Shown: positions 1 to 7,825, numbered from the stretch's first letter. The stretch is DNA of 13,138 nt from Xanthobacteraceae bacterium (GCA_025929595.1 JAICQA010000040.1:1-13138); one strand, 5' to 3'. Translations and numbers: made by a program. The notes: generated by a model from the letters alone, not told the origin.

Positions 1-1
1 G

Positions 2-1810
2 ATCCTCTTCATCCCCGAGCAGTTCCTCGCCGCCACCTTCGGCACGGCGCTCGCGCTCGTCTTTCTGCATTACCCCGCGCGCGGCGGCGAACGCGGGCCG
101 CTGCCCTGGTACGACGCCGGTCTCGCCCTCGCGGGCTTCGTGACCGGTTGGTACGTCGCCTTCGACTTTCACGACCTTTCGATGCGGCTGTTCGAGGCGC
201 CGCTCAAGGGGCTCGTCACTTCGACGATCTTCTTCCTGCTGACGATCGAAGGCCTGCGGCGCACGGTCGGTTCGCCGCTCGTGATCATCCTGATCTTCTT
301 CATGGGCTACGCGCTGGTCGGGCATCATGTGCCGGGCGACCTGCAGACGCGCGAAGTGCAGCTCGACCGGATGATGGTCTATCTCGGCATCGACACCAGC
401 GGCCTGTTCGGCCTCATCATGCTGGTCGGTGTCGTGGTCGTCATCCCGTTCCTGTTCTTCGGCCAGCTGCTGCATTCCTCGGGTGGCGCCGGCTTCTTCA
501 ACGATCTGTCGCTCGGCCTGATGGGCCGCTTCCGCGGCGGTGCCGCGAAAATCGCAATCGTCGCATCGAGCCTGTTCGGCACGATCTCGGGCGTCGTGGT
601 GTCGAACATCCTCGCCACCGGCATCGTCACCATTCCCCTCATGAAAAAGACCGGCTTCAAGCCGGAACAGGCGGCGGCGGTCGAAGCAACTGCCTCGAAC
701 GGCGGTCAGCTCATGCCGCCGGTGATGGGTGCGGTCGCATTCGTGATGGCCGATTTCCTGGAGCGGCCTTACAGCGAAATCGTGATCGCAGCGCTCGTGC
801 CGTCGATTCTTTATTACGTCTCGCTGTTCATCCAGGCTGACCTCGAAGCCGGCAAGATGGGCATTAAGCGGGTGCCGCAGTCGGAAATTCCCGCGCTCGG
901 TCCTGTCGTCAGGTCCGGCATCATCTTCGCGGTGCCGTTTGCGGTGCTGATCTATCTGCTGTTCTGGGCCAACCGCGAGGCGGAGTATGCGGCGCTGATC
1001 GCGTCCTTCGTGGTCGCGGCGATCGGCATGGTGTTCGGCTACAAGGGCGTGCGCATGAATGCGCGCGCACTCTGGGACGCGCTGGTGCAGACCGGGATCG
1101 CCAGCCTGGACATCCTGATGATCGCGGCGGCGGCCGGCTTCATCACCGGCATCCTGCAGGCGACGGGCCTGAGCTTCGCGCTCACGCTGCTGCTCGTGAA
1201 ACTCGGCGGCGGCAATCTGATCCTGCTGCTGATCATCGCCGCTCTCCTGTGCATCGTGCTCGGCATGGGGATGCCGACGATCGGCGTCTATGTGCTGCTC
1301 GCGGTGCTGGTCGCGCCGTCGCTCGTGGAGCTTGGCTTTTCCAAGCTCGCCTCCCACATGTTCATTCTCTATCTCGGCATGATGTCGATGGTGACGCCGC
1401 CGGTGGCGATCGCGGGCTATTTCGCCGCCAGTCTCGCCAAAGCCGAACCGATGAAGACCTGCTTCATCGCCATGCGCTTCGGCTGGACGGCCTATATCGT
1501 GCCGTTCCTGTTCATGTTCTCGCCGGCGCTCCTGATCCTCGAAAGCCCGTCCGCAACCGAGACGATCATTGCCTGCATCACGGCCATCGCCGGCGTCTAT
1601 CTCGTCTCGGTTGGAATGGTGGGCTACCTGTTCCGGTTCCTGTCATGGTGGTTGCGTGCAGCGTTCATCGTGGCGGGTGCCTGCCTGCTGCTGCCCGACC
1701 AGATCGCGTGGTGGGCGGCCGGCACGGACCTGGCGGGCGGAATCGCGGCGCTGTTCCTTATCGGCAATGAGTTGGTCCAGCGGCGGCGGACGGCTGCGGC
1801 CGCCGGTTAA
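2..1810 (+). CDS. TRAP transporter fused permease (4TM/12TM, DctQM-type), 5'-truncated by window edge
   Basis: Inner-membrane permease of a TRAP transporter in which the small (DctQ-like) and large (DctM-like) subunits are fused. These import organic acids using an ion gradient and a periplasmic binding protein. The frame is open from base 2, so the start lies left of the window. A GTG at 140 is only an internal codon, because hydrophobic coding sequence continues upstream of it. Visible are 602 residues, nearly all transmembrane. The DctM-type repeat signatures are present: a Ser-Asn-Gly-Gly...Met-Pro-Pro-Val-Met-Gly stretch near 694-735, and Gly-Met-Gly-Met-Pro-Thr near 1262-1279 followed by Met-Val-Thr-Pro-Pro-Val-Ala near 1388-1408. 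The C-terminus ends in a basic tail and TAA. Fused TRAP permeases normally pair with TAXI-type binding proteins. None is in the window, so it is probably encoded upstream. The substrate is unknown; the adjacent 2-oxoacid oxidoreductase makes a 2-oxoacid or dicarboxylate conceivable, which is inference. Confidence 0.92.
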   Translation: MLFIPEQFLAATFGTALALVFLHYPARGGERGPLPWYDAGLALAGFVTGWYVAFDFHDLSMRLFEAPLKGLVTSTIFFLLTIEGLRRTVGSPLVIILIFFMGYALVGHHVPGDLQTREVQLDRMMVYLGIDTSGLFGLIMLVGVVVVIPFLFFGQLLHSSGGAGFFNDLSLGLMGRFRGGAAKIAIVASSLFGTISGVVVSNILATGIVTIPLMKKTGFKPEQAAAVEATASNGGQLMPPVMGAVAFVMADFLERPYSEIVIAALVPSILYYVSLFIQADLEAGKMGIKRVPQSEIPALGPVVRSGIIFAVPFAVLIYLLFWANREAEYAALIASFVVAAIGMVFGYKGVRMNARALWDALVQTGIASLDILMIAAAAGFITGILQATGLSFALTLLLVKLGGGNLILLLIIAALLCIVLGMGMPTIGVYVLLAVLVAPSLVELGFSKLASHMFILYLGMMSMVTPPVAIAGYFAASLAKAEPMKTCFIAMRFGWTAYIVPFLFMFSPALLILESPSATETIIACITAIAGVYLVSVGMVGYLFRFLSWWLRAAFIVAGACLLLPDQIAWWAAGTDLAGGIAALFLIGNELVQRRRTAAAAG

Positions 1811-1921
1811 ACTGCTGCCAGACGCGACTGCCGGTTGCAGGGAACAGTCCTATATTGCGGTGCAACGTGAGCGGTTTCATCCCGCAAGGCTGCTCTGTTC
1901 AAAAATTCACGATAGAGACAT

Positions 1922-1933
1922 TCGATTAATCGA
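1922..1933. promoter_or_regulatory. 12-bp perfect palindrome, possible operator upstream of the kor operon
   Basis: TCGATTAATCGA is a perfect inverted repeat in the AT-richer part of the gap between the TRAP gene and the 2-oxoacid oxidoreductase operon, about 130 bp before the first kor start codon. Its position and symmetry suit a dimeric regulator site. It does not match the FNR/FixK consensus, which has a four-base spacer. A second, weaker symmetric area lies at 1834-1866: GTTGCA and TGCAAC 21 nt apart, with TTGC-GGT-GCAA inside it. No regulator is encoded in the window. Function is inferred only. Confidence 0.3.
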
Positions 1934-1991
1934 CGGGTGGGACGAATCCACGCTAAAGTTTGTCTAATTCGAGACGAGCGGGTGGATCGGC

Positions 1992-2060
1992 ATGCACGAC
2001 TATTGCATTGCGGGAATCCCAAGCGACCAGCGCCCCGAAAGGGTCGCGGGTGAGGCTTGA
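1992..2060 (+). other. Possible 22-codon leader ORF abutting the kor operon start
   Basis: An ATG at 1992 opens a 22-residue frame ending in TGA at 2058-2060, directly against the ATG at 2061 and in the same reading frame as the downstream gene. The ribosome binding site of the downstream gene lies inside this mini-ORF. The peptide (starts MHDYCIAGIPSD) matches nothing I recognise, and no Shine-Dalgarno sequence is obvious before it. It may be a leader peptide, a source of an in-frame readthrough extension, or chance. Confidence 0.2.
2048..2055 (+). promoter_or_regulatory. Ribosome binding site deciding the start of the GltD-like subunit
   Basis: GGGTGAGG lies 5 nt before the ATG at 2061. 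The in-frame TGA at 2058-2060 rules out any upstream start, so this start is well fixed. Confidence 0.7.
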
Positions 2061-3851
2061 ATGAAGCCCACCGACATCCGTGACCCGAACTACTTTCACA
2101 AGGTCGTGGACTGTCAGTGGGCCTGCCCCGCTCACACGCCCGTTCCCGAATATATCCGCCTCATCGCCGCTGGCCGTTACAGCGACGCCTATCTCATCAA
2201 TTGGAAGTCGAACGTATTCCCGGGAATTCTCGGGCGCACCTGCGACCGGCCGTGTGAGCCGGCCTGTCGCCGCGGACGCGTCGAGAAAGAGCCGGTCGCG
2301 ATCTGCAGGCTGAAGCGCGTCGCAGCTGACTACAAGGACGACATCACCGCCCGGCTGCCGAAACCGGTCGAAAAAAAGAACGGCAAGCGCATCGTGTGCG
2401 TTGGCGGTGGGCCGGCTTCGCTCGCGGTGGCACGCGATCTGGCGCCACTCGGCTACGACATCACCGTGCTCGATCAGGATCCGCAAGCCGGCGGCATGAT
2501 GCGCACGCAGATTCCGAAGTTCCGGCTGCCGGACAGCGTGATCGACGAGGAGTGCGGCTATATCCTCGATCTCGGCGTCGCCTTCGCCGGTGGCAAGCGT
2601 GTTGACAGCCTGAAGGCACTGCTCGCCGAGAACTGGGACGCAATCTTTGTGGGCTGCGGCGCACCGCGTGGCCGCGACCTCGACATTCCGGGCCGCAAGG
2701 AGGCAGCCAAGAACATTCATATCGGCATCGACTGGCTGTCGTCGGTTTCCTTCGGCCACACAACCAAGATCGGCAAGCGCGTGATCGTGCTGGGCGGCGG
2801 CAATACGGCGATGGACTGCTGCCGCTCTTCGTTGCGACTTGGCGGCGAGGACGTGCAGGTGGTGGTGCGTTCGGGCTTCGAGGAAATGAAGGCGTCTCCC
2901 TGGGAGAAGGAAGACGCCATGCACGAGGGCATCCCGATTCACAATTACCTCGTGCCGAAGGAATTCACGCACGAGAACGGCAAGCTCACGGGCGTCGTGT
3001 TCGAGCACGTGAAAGCCGAAAAGGACGCCAAGGGACGCCGCAAGCTGGTGCCGTCAGGCGAGCCTGACCGGCACTTCCCCTGCGACGATGTGCTGGTCGC
3101 GGTCGGCCAGGAGAATTCCTTTCCGTGGATTGAGCGTGATATCGGCATCGACTTCGACGAATGGGGCATGCCGAAGGTTGATGAGCGCACGTTCCGCTCG
3201 ACGCATCCCAAGGTTTTCTTCGGCGGCGACGCGGCCTTCGGTCCGAAGAACATCATCTGGGCGGTCGCGCACGGGCATGAGGCCGCCGTCTCCATCGATA
3301 AGCTCCTGAACGGCGAGGATATCGGGCACCGTCCATTGCCCGCGGTCGAGGTCGTCAGCCAGAAGATGGGCATTCATGAATGGAGCTACGACAACGACAT
3401 CGCGGGCGACAAACGCTATCGCGTGCCGTTGCGCGACAAGGTCGTGGCGCTCAAGGACATCCGCGCCGAGGTCGAGCTTGGCTATGATGACGCGCTCGCC
3501 TTCAAGGAAGCGCAGCGCTGCCTGAACTGCGACGTGCAGACGGTATTCGAATCGAAGCTCTGCATCGAATGCGACGCCTGCGTCGACATCTGTCCGATGG
3601 ATTGCATCACCTTCACCCCGAACGGCGAAGAAGCCGAACTGCGTACACGGCTCACCGCGCCGGCGCACAACCTCGCGCAGGATCTTTATGTCGTAAACGA
3701 GCTGAAGACCGGGCGCGTGATGGTGAAGGATGAAGACGTCTGCCTGCATTGCGGCCTTTGCGCCGAGCGCTGCCCGACCGGCGCGTGGGACATGCAGAAG
3801 ACGCTGATTGAAATGACGCAAGCGGGGACGGCATGCCGATCGAGAGCGTAA
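2061..3851 (+). CDS. GltD-like FAD/NAD(P)H oxidoreductase with two [4Fe-4S] motifs; electron-transfer subunit of the 2-oxoacid oxidoreductase
   Basis: 596-residue cytoplasmic flavoprotein expected to pass electrons between the KorAB catalytic unit and NAD(P)(H). Residues 1-95 form the cysteine-rich domain of GltD/dihydropyrimidine-dehydrogenase proteins (Cys 18, 22, 61, 65, 69, 82), likely binding Fe-S. An FAD Rossmann motif GGGPAS is at 115-120 and a second nucleotide motif GGGNTAMD at 245-252, followed by an Arg in VVVRS suited to NADPH. The FAD-closing GGD is at 388-390. The C-terminus has the RCLNC element (Cys 487, 490) and two ferredoxin motifs, Cys 501/504/507/511 and Cys 561/564/567/571. 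Its last 19 bases overlap the next gene, so the two are co-translated. The closest described counterpart is the NADP-binding subunit (KorC) of the Azoarcus evansii 2-oxoglutarate:NADP oxidoreductase. The general family name would be glutamate synthase small-subunit-like, but no large GltB subunit is nearby. Cofactor preference (NADP vs NAD) is inferred. Confidence 0.88.
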   Translation: MKPTDIRDPNYFHKVVDCQWACPAHTPVPEYIRLIAAGRYSDAYLINWKSNVFPGILGRTCDRPCEPACRRGRVEKEPVAICRLKRVAADYKDDITARLPKPVEKKNGKRIVCVGGGPASLAVARDLAPLGYDITVLDQDPQAGGMMRTQIPKFRLPDSVIDEECGYILDLGVAFAGGKRVDSLKALLAENWDAIFVGCGAPRGRDLDIPGRKEAAKNIHIGIDWLSSVSFGHTTKIGKRVIVLGGGNTAMDCCRSSLRLGGEDVQVVVRSGFEEMKASPWEKEDAMHEGIPIHNYLVPKEFTHENGKLTGVVFEHVKAEKDAKGRRKLVPSGEPDRHFPCDDVLVAVGQENSFPWIERDIGIDFDEWGMPKVDERTFRSTHPKVFFGGDAAFGPKNIIWAVAHGHEAAVSIDKLLNGEDIGHRPLPAVEVVSQKMGIHEWSYDNDIAGDKRYRVPLRDKVVALKDIRAEVELGYDDALAFKEAQRCLNCDVQTVFESKLCIECDACVDICPMDCITFTPNGEEAELRTRLTAPAHNLAQDLYVVNELKTGRVMVKDEDVCLHCGLCAERCPTGAWDMQKTLIEMTQAGTACRSRA

Positions 3852-5668
3852 ACGATTTCGTCGTCCGCTTTGCGAATGTGAACGGTTCGGGCTCCGCCAG
3901 CGCCAATGAGCTGTTCGCCCGCTCCGTGCTGCGCATGGGCGTGCCGGTCAGCCCGCGCAATATCTTCCCGTCGAACATCCAGGGACTGCCGACCTGGTAC
4001 GAGGTGCGCGTCACCGAAGCCGACCATCTCGGCGCGCGCGGCGGCGTCGATCTTATGGTCGCGATGAATCCGCAGACCTGGGACAAGGACGTCGCTTCCA
4101 TCGAACCCGGCGGCTACCTCTTCTACGACTCGACCAAGCCGATGCCGCCGTCGCGTTTCCGTGCCGATATCACGGTGATCGGCATGCCGCTCACCGAAAT
4201 CTGCAACCGGGAATATTCCGACCCGCGGCAGCGGCAGCTCTTCAAGAACATCATCTATGTCGGTGCGCTGTCGGCGCTGCTCAACATGGATGTGAACGAG
4301 ATCGAGAAGCTGATCGGCGAGCAGTTCAAATCGAAGGAAAAGCTGATCGCCCCGAATATCCACGCGCTGCATCTCGGCCGCGACTTCGCGCTCCAGAATC
4401 TCAAATGTCCGATCGGCTTGCAGGTGCGGCGGGCCGACAAAGTCGGCGACCGAATTTTCATTGAAGGCAATTCCGCCTCGGCGCTCGGCGCCGTCTATGG
4501 CGGTGCTACAGTCTGCGCCTGGTATCCGATCACGCCATCCTCGTCGCTGGCGGAGGCATTTTCGCGCCACTGCGCGCGGCTGCGGGTCGATCCCGAGACC
4601 AAGGAAAACCGTTTCGCCATCGTGCAGGCGGAGGACGAAATCGCGGCCGTCGGCATGGTGATCGGCGCCGGCTGGAACGGCGCGCGCGCCTTCACCGCCA
4701 CCTCCGGCCCCGGCATCTCGCTGATGCAGGAGTTCCTTGGCCTCGCCTATTTCGCGGAAATCCCGTCCGTCATCATCGACGTGCAGCGCGGAGGCCCCTC
4801 GACCGGCATGCCGACGCGTACGCAGCAGTCGGACCTGCTGCTCTGCGCCTATGCCTCCCATGGGGACACGAAGCACGTCATGCTGTTCCCCGAGGACCCG
4901 GCCGAGGCCTTCGATTTCACGGCGCTTTCCTTCGATCTCGCCGAGCGGCTGCAAACGCCGATCTTCGTCATGCTCGATCTCGACATCGGCATGAATCACC
5001 GGCTGTCACGCCCGCTCGCCTGGGACGACGCGCGCCGATACGACCGCGGCAAGGTGATGACGGCGGCCGAGCTTGAGGCCGGCAAGGACTTCGGCCGCTA
5101 TCTCGACGTCGACAACGACGGCATCCCGTTCCGCACCTATCCCGGTACGCATCCGACGCGCGGTTCGTTCTTCACACGCGGCACGTCGCGTGACCGTTAC
5201 GCGCGCTACACCGAGGAAGGGGGGCCGTATGTCGACAACATGCAGCGGCTCCTGAAGAAGTTCGAGACCGCAAAGGGCCTCGTCCCGCGGCCGGTGCGGC
5301 GGAACGCCGACAAGCCGGGACGCTTCGGAATCATTTATTACGGCTCGACGAGCCCGGCGATGGACGAGGCACATGACATGCTGATCGCGCAGGGTATCGC
5401 GCTTGATCTCCTTCGCGTGCGCGGCTTTCCTTTCCACCACGACGTCGCCGAATTCGCAGGCGCGCACGACGCCGTCTTTGTCGTCGAGCAGAACCGCGAC
5501 GCGCAATTGCGTACGCTTCTCGTCAACGAGCTCAATCTCGACCCGGCGAAGATCCTGCCGGTGCTGCAATTCGACGGCACGCCGATCACCGCGCGCTTCA
5601 TTGCGCGCGCCATCGGCGATCATCTCGACTCGCGGAAAGTCGTACCGCTGCACAAGGTTGTGTCATGA
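3833..5668 (+). CDS. korA: 2-oxoacid:ferredoxin oxidoreductase, fused gamma-alpha subunit (KorA-like)
   Basis: 611-residue subunit of a CoA-dependent 2-oxoacid decarboxylating oxidoreductase. Residues about 1-190 are the gamma (POR-gamma/CoA) domain. From about 210 comes the alpha pyrimidine-binding domain: EGNSASALGA at 211-220, YPITPSS at 231-237, then a TSGPG motif and the RGGPSTGMPT segment characteristic of KorA. The C-terminal part resembles the transketolase C-terminal domain and includes a VVEQNRDAQL stretch. Gamma-alpha fusion and length of about 610-620 residues are usual for the aerobic-type KorA. A GGGGA ribosome-binding-like sequence at 3824-3828 precedes the ATG, which sits inside the 3' end of the upstream gene. 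The gene overlaps korB by ATGA. The family acts on 2-oxoglutarate, pyruvate, branched-chain 2-oxoacids or arylpyruvates. 2-Oxoglutarate is the default guess, and substrate specificity is not proven by these motifs. Confidence 0.9.
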   Translation: MPIESVNDFVVRFANVNGSGSASANELFARSVLRMGVPVSPRNIFPSNIQGLPTWYEVRVTEADHLGARGGVDLMVAMNPQTWDKDVASIEPGGYLFYDSTKPMPPSRFRADITVIGMPLTEICNREYSDPRQRQLFKNIIYVGALSALLNMDVNEIEKLIGEQFKSKEKLIAPNIHALHLGRDFALQNLKCPIGLQVRRADKVGDRIFIEGNSASALGAVYGGATVCAWYPITPSSSLAEAFSRHCARLRVDPETKENRFAIVQAEDEIAAVGMVIGAGWNGARAFTATSGPGISLMQEFLGLAYFAEIPSVIIDVQRGGPSTGMPTRTQQSDLLLCAYASHGDTKHVMLFPEDPAEAFDFTALSFDLAERLQTPIFVMLDLDIGMNHRLSRPLAWDDARRYDRGKVMTAAELEAGKDFGRYLDVDNDGIPFRTYPGTHPTRGSFFTRGTSRDRYARYTEEGGPYVDNMQRLLKKFETAKGLVPRPVRRNADKPGRFGIIYYGSTSPAMDEAHDMLIAQGIALDLLRVRGFPFHHDVAEFAGAHDAVFVVEQNRDAQLRTLLVNELNLDPAKILPVLQFDGTPITARFIARAIGDHLDSRKVVPLHKVVS

Positions 5669-6720
5669 CCTATATCGTCAAGCCGAGATTCCACCATCCC
5701 GCGTTGCCGAAAAACGCCCTCGGCTACACGCATCGCGACTATGAGGGCTCGGTCTCGACGCTGTGCGCCGGCTGCGGCCACGACTCGATCTCGGCGGCGA
5801 TCATCCAGGCCTGCTTCGAACTGAATATCGAACCGCACCGGGTCGCCAAACTCTCCGGTATCGGCTGCTCGTCGAAGACACCGACCTATTTTCTCGGCCA
5901 GTCCCACGGCTTCAACTCCGTGCATGGCCGCATGCCGTCGGTAATGACGGGCGCCAATCTGGCCAATCGCGAACTGATCTATCTCGGCGTGTCGGGCGAC
6001 GGCGATACCGCATCGATCGGGCTCGGGCAGTTCGCGCACCTGATCCGGCGCGGCGTGAACATGACCTATATCGTCGAGAACAACGGCGTTTACGGGCTCA
6101 CAAAGGGGCAGTTCTCAGCCACCGCCGACCGCGGCTCGAAGTCGAAGCGCGGCGCGATCAACGCCGATTCCTCCATCGACCTCGTGGCGATGGCGCTGCA
6201 ACTCGGTGCGACGTTCGTGGGGCGGAGCTTTTCGGGCGACAAGAAACAACTCGTGCCGTTGATCATGGCGGCGATCGAGCATAAGGGGGCGGCGTTCCTC
6301 GACGTCATCAGCCCGTGCGTCGCTTTCAATAACCATCCCGGATCGACCAAGAGCTTCGATCATGTGCGCGAGCACAACGAGGCGGTGAACCGGCTCGACT
6401 TTATTTCGGGGCGGTCGCCGATCGCGGTCGATTACGAGCCGGGTGCGGTCGAGATCGTCGAGCAACACGACGGCTCGAAGATCGCGCTCAGAAAGCTCGA
6501 CGGCGACTACGACGTGCACGACCGGCGGGGGGCGACGAATTTCCTGCTTGAGCGCGCAGCGGCGGGCGAGATCGTCACGGGTCTCTTGTATGTGGAGCCC
6601 GACGGCGAGGAGCTGCACGACAATCTGAAGACCGTGAAAAAACCGCTCAACACACTTGGCGAGCGCGAACTTTGCCCCGGCTCCGGCGCGCTCGATAAAT
6701 TCAACGCGAGCTTGCGCTAG
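5665..6720 (+). CDS. korB: 2-oxoacid:ferredoxin oxidoreductase, beta subunit (KorB-like, TPP and [4Fe-4S])
   Basis: 351-residue catalytic beta subunit holding thiamine diphosphate and the proximal [4Fe-4S] cluster. The TPP/Mg motif is GDGD at 111-114, continuing to ENNGVYGLTKGQ at 138-149. Cluster ligands are likely Cys34 and Cys37 (in CAGCGH), Cys68 (in GIGCSSKTP) and Cys218 (in SPCVAF), the usual four-cysteine pattern. The start codon overlaps the korA stop as ATGA (5665-5668), with AAGG at 5654-5657 as ribosome binding site, so synthesis is coupled to korA. The tail after about residue 230, rich in acidic residues, is typical of the long KorB form. Its TAG stop shares the tetranucleotide CTAG with the stop of the converging flavin oxidoreductase gene, leaving no room for a terminator between them. 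No separate ferredoxin gene is present. Electrons probably go to the ferredoxin-like motifs of the GltD-like subunit. Confidence 0.92.
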   Translation: MTYIVKPRFHHPALPKNALGYTHRDYEGSVSTLCAGCGHDSISAAIIQACFELNIEPHRVAKLSGIGCSSKTPTYFLGQSHGFNSVHGRMPSVMTGANLANRELIYLGVSGDGDTASIGLGQFAHLIRRGVNMTYIVENNGVYGLTKGQFSATADRGSKSKRGAINADSSIDLVAMALQLGATFVGRSFSGDKKQLVPLIMAAIEHKGAAFLDVISPCVAFNNHPGSTKSFDHVREHNEAVNRLDFISGRSPIAVDYEPGAVEIVEQHDGSKIALRKLDGDYDVHDRRGATNFLLERAAAGEIVTGLLYVEPDGEELHDNLKTVKKPLNTLGERELCPGSGALDKFNASLR

Positions 6721-7802
6721 CCGATCGCCTTGTTCAGTGCCGGCATCACCTTCTCGGCCATCAGCACCATCGAACGGCGGCCGAGCGTGGGGTCCGTCCA
6801 ATCCTTACCGGCATAAAGCAGTGTGCCGAAATCGCCGACCTGTTCGCGGAAGGCCAGCAACTGATCGACTACGCTCTCCGGCGAGCCGTGAATGATCAAA
6901 TGGTCGCAGACGTTGTCGAGCGTGATCTCGTGGTCCGGCTGGTCGCGCCGCGTCTTGAAGAGATCGGCGCGGCCGTTCTTCACGAGCTTGGTCAGGAGCT
7001 GGCGATAATAATAGCGGTATGGACCGTTCTCGGCGGTGGCGTAATCGCGCGCCGTCTTGTCTTCGTCGGCCACAAAGATGCTTTTGGCGACGCGCCAGTT
7101 CGCGGGGTTGGCGGGTCGGCCCGCGCGCTCGCAGCCTTCGACATATTTCGGCCAGTGCGATTTAACCCAGACCGGCATCAGGAAGTTCGCGGAGATCGGC
7201 TCCCAGCCGCGTGCGGCCGCTTCTGTCACGCCTTTCGAGAAGGGCGCAACCACCGTCACGATGATGGGCGGATGCGGGCGTTGCAGCGGTTTCGGCAACG
7301 GTCCCTGCCCGATCTCCGGCATCAGATGCCGCTCGACCGAGACATTCCAATATTTGCCCTTGAGATTATAGGGCGGCTCGCCGGCCCAGATGGCGAGCAC
7401 ATGATTGATGCATTCAAGGAACATCTCATTGCGGTCGGCCTCGAGATTGCCGAAGGCCTCGGCGTCGGAGAGCAGCCCGCCCGGGCTGATGCCGAAGTTG
7501 AAGCGCCCGTCGAGCAGGTGGTCCAGCATGGCGATCTGCGAGGCGACCGCGACCGGGTGGCTGTTCGGCATATTGATGGTGCCGGTGCCGAGGCGAATCT
7601 GCTTCGTCGCGCCCGCGAGCGTCGCCAGAAACATGGCACAGGAGGTAATGTTCTCGGCCTGATCGGTGGCGTGCTCGCCCGCATAGGCTTCCGTGAAGCC
7701 GAGTTCATCGGCGAGGATGAATGCGTCGCGATCCTCCCGCAAGGACTGCCGCCAGTCCTTGCCGAGCGGGTGGATCGGCATGGTGAAAAAGCCGAGCTTC
7801 AT
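6717..7802 (-). CDS. LLM-class (luciferase-like) flavin-dependent monooxygenase/oxidoreductase
   Basis: 361-residue TIM-barrel protein of the bacterial luciferase-like family, which uses reduced flavin supplied by a reductase to oxygenate small organic molecules. It begins MKLGFFTMPIHP, the typical family N-terminus, and continues with GEH at 42-44, then LGTGTINMPNSHP and LDGRFNFGISPGG. This is the general layout of limonene-monooxygenase/alkanal-monooxygenase-like members. I chose ATG at 7802 because family proteins begin at MKLGFF. A GTG at 7817 would add five residues. It lies 73 bp after livM on the same strand and is probably the last gene of that transport operon. Its stop overlaps the korB stop tail to tail. 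A cytoplasmic catabolic role for the substrate imported by the ABC transporter is plausible but inferred. No flavin reductase is nearby. Confidence 0.85.
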   Translation of the reverse strand: MKLGFFTMPIHPLGKDWRQSLREDRDAFILADELGFTEAYAGEHATDQAENITSCAMFLATLAGATKQIRLGTGTINMPNSHPVAVASQIAMLDHLLDGRFNFGISPGGLLSDAEAFGNLEADRNEMFLECINHVLAIWAGEPPYNLKGKYWNVSVERHLMPEIGQGPLPKPLQRPHPPIIVTVVAPFSKGVTEAAARGWEPISANFLMPVWVKSHWPKYVEGCERAGRPANPANWRVAKSIFVADEDKTARDYATAENGPYRYYYRQLLTKLVKNGRADLFKTRRDQPDHEITLDNVCDHLIIHGSPESVVDQLLAFREQVGDFGTLLYAGKDWTDPTLGRRSMVLMAEKVMPALNKAIG

Positions 7803-7825
7803 TGTCGCACGCCCCACGAATCCCG

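Noticed and set aside
140..142. GTG as start of the TRAP permease
   Set aside because: The same frame is open and hydrophobic back to the window edge, and the fused family is longer, so this is an internal valine codon.
1922..1933. FNR/FixK-type anaerobox
   Set aside because: The palindrome has no TTGAT-N4-ATCAA layout; the arms directly flank a TA centre.
3686..4999. Long leftward open frame opposite the kor genes
   Set aside because: Antisense shadow in GC-rich DNA, low-complexity Arg/Asp/His composition and no motif. The + strand encodes well-supported Kor subunits.
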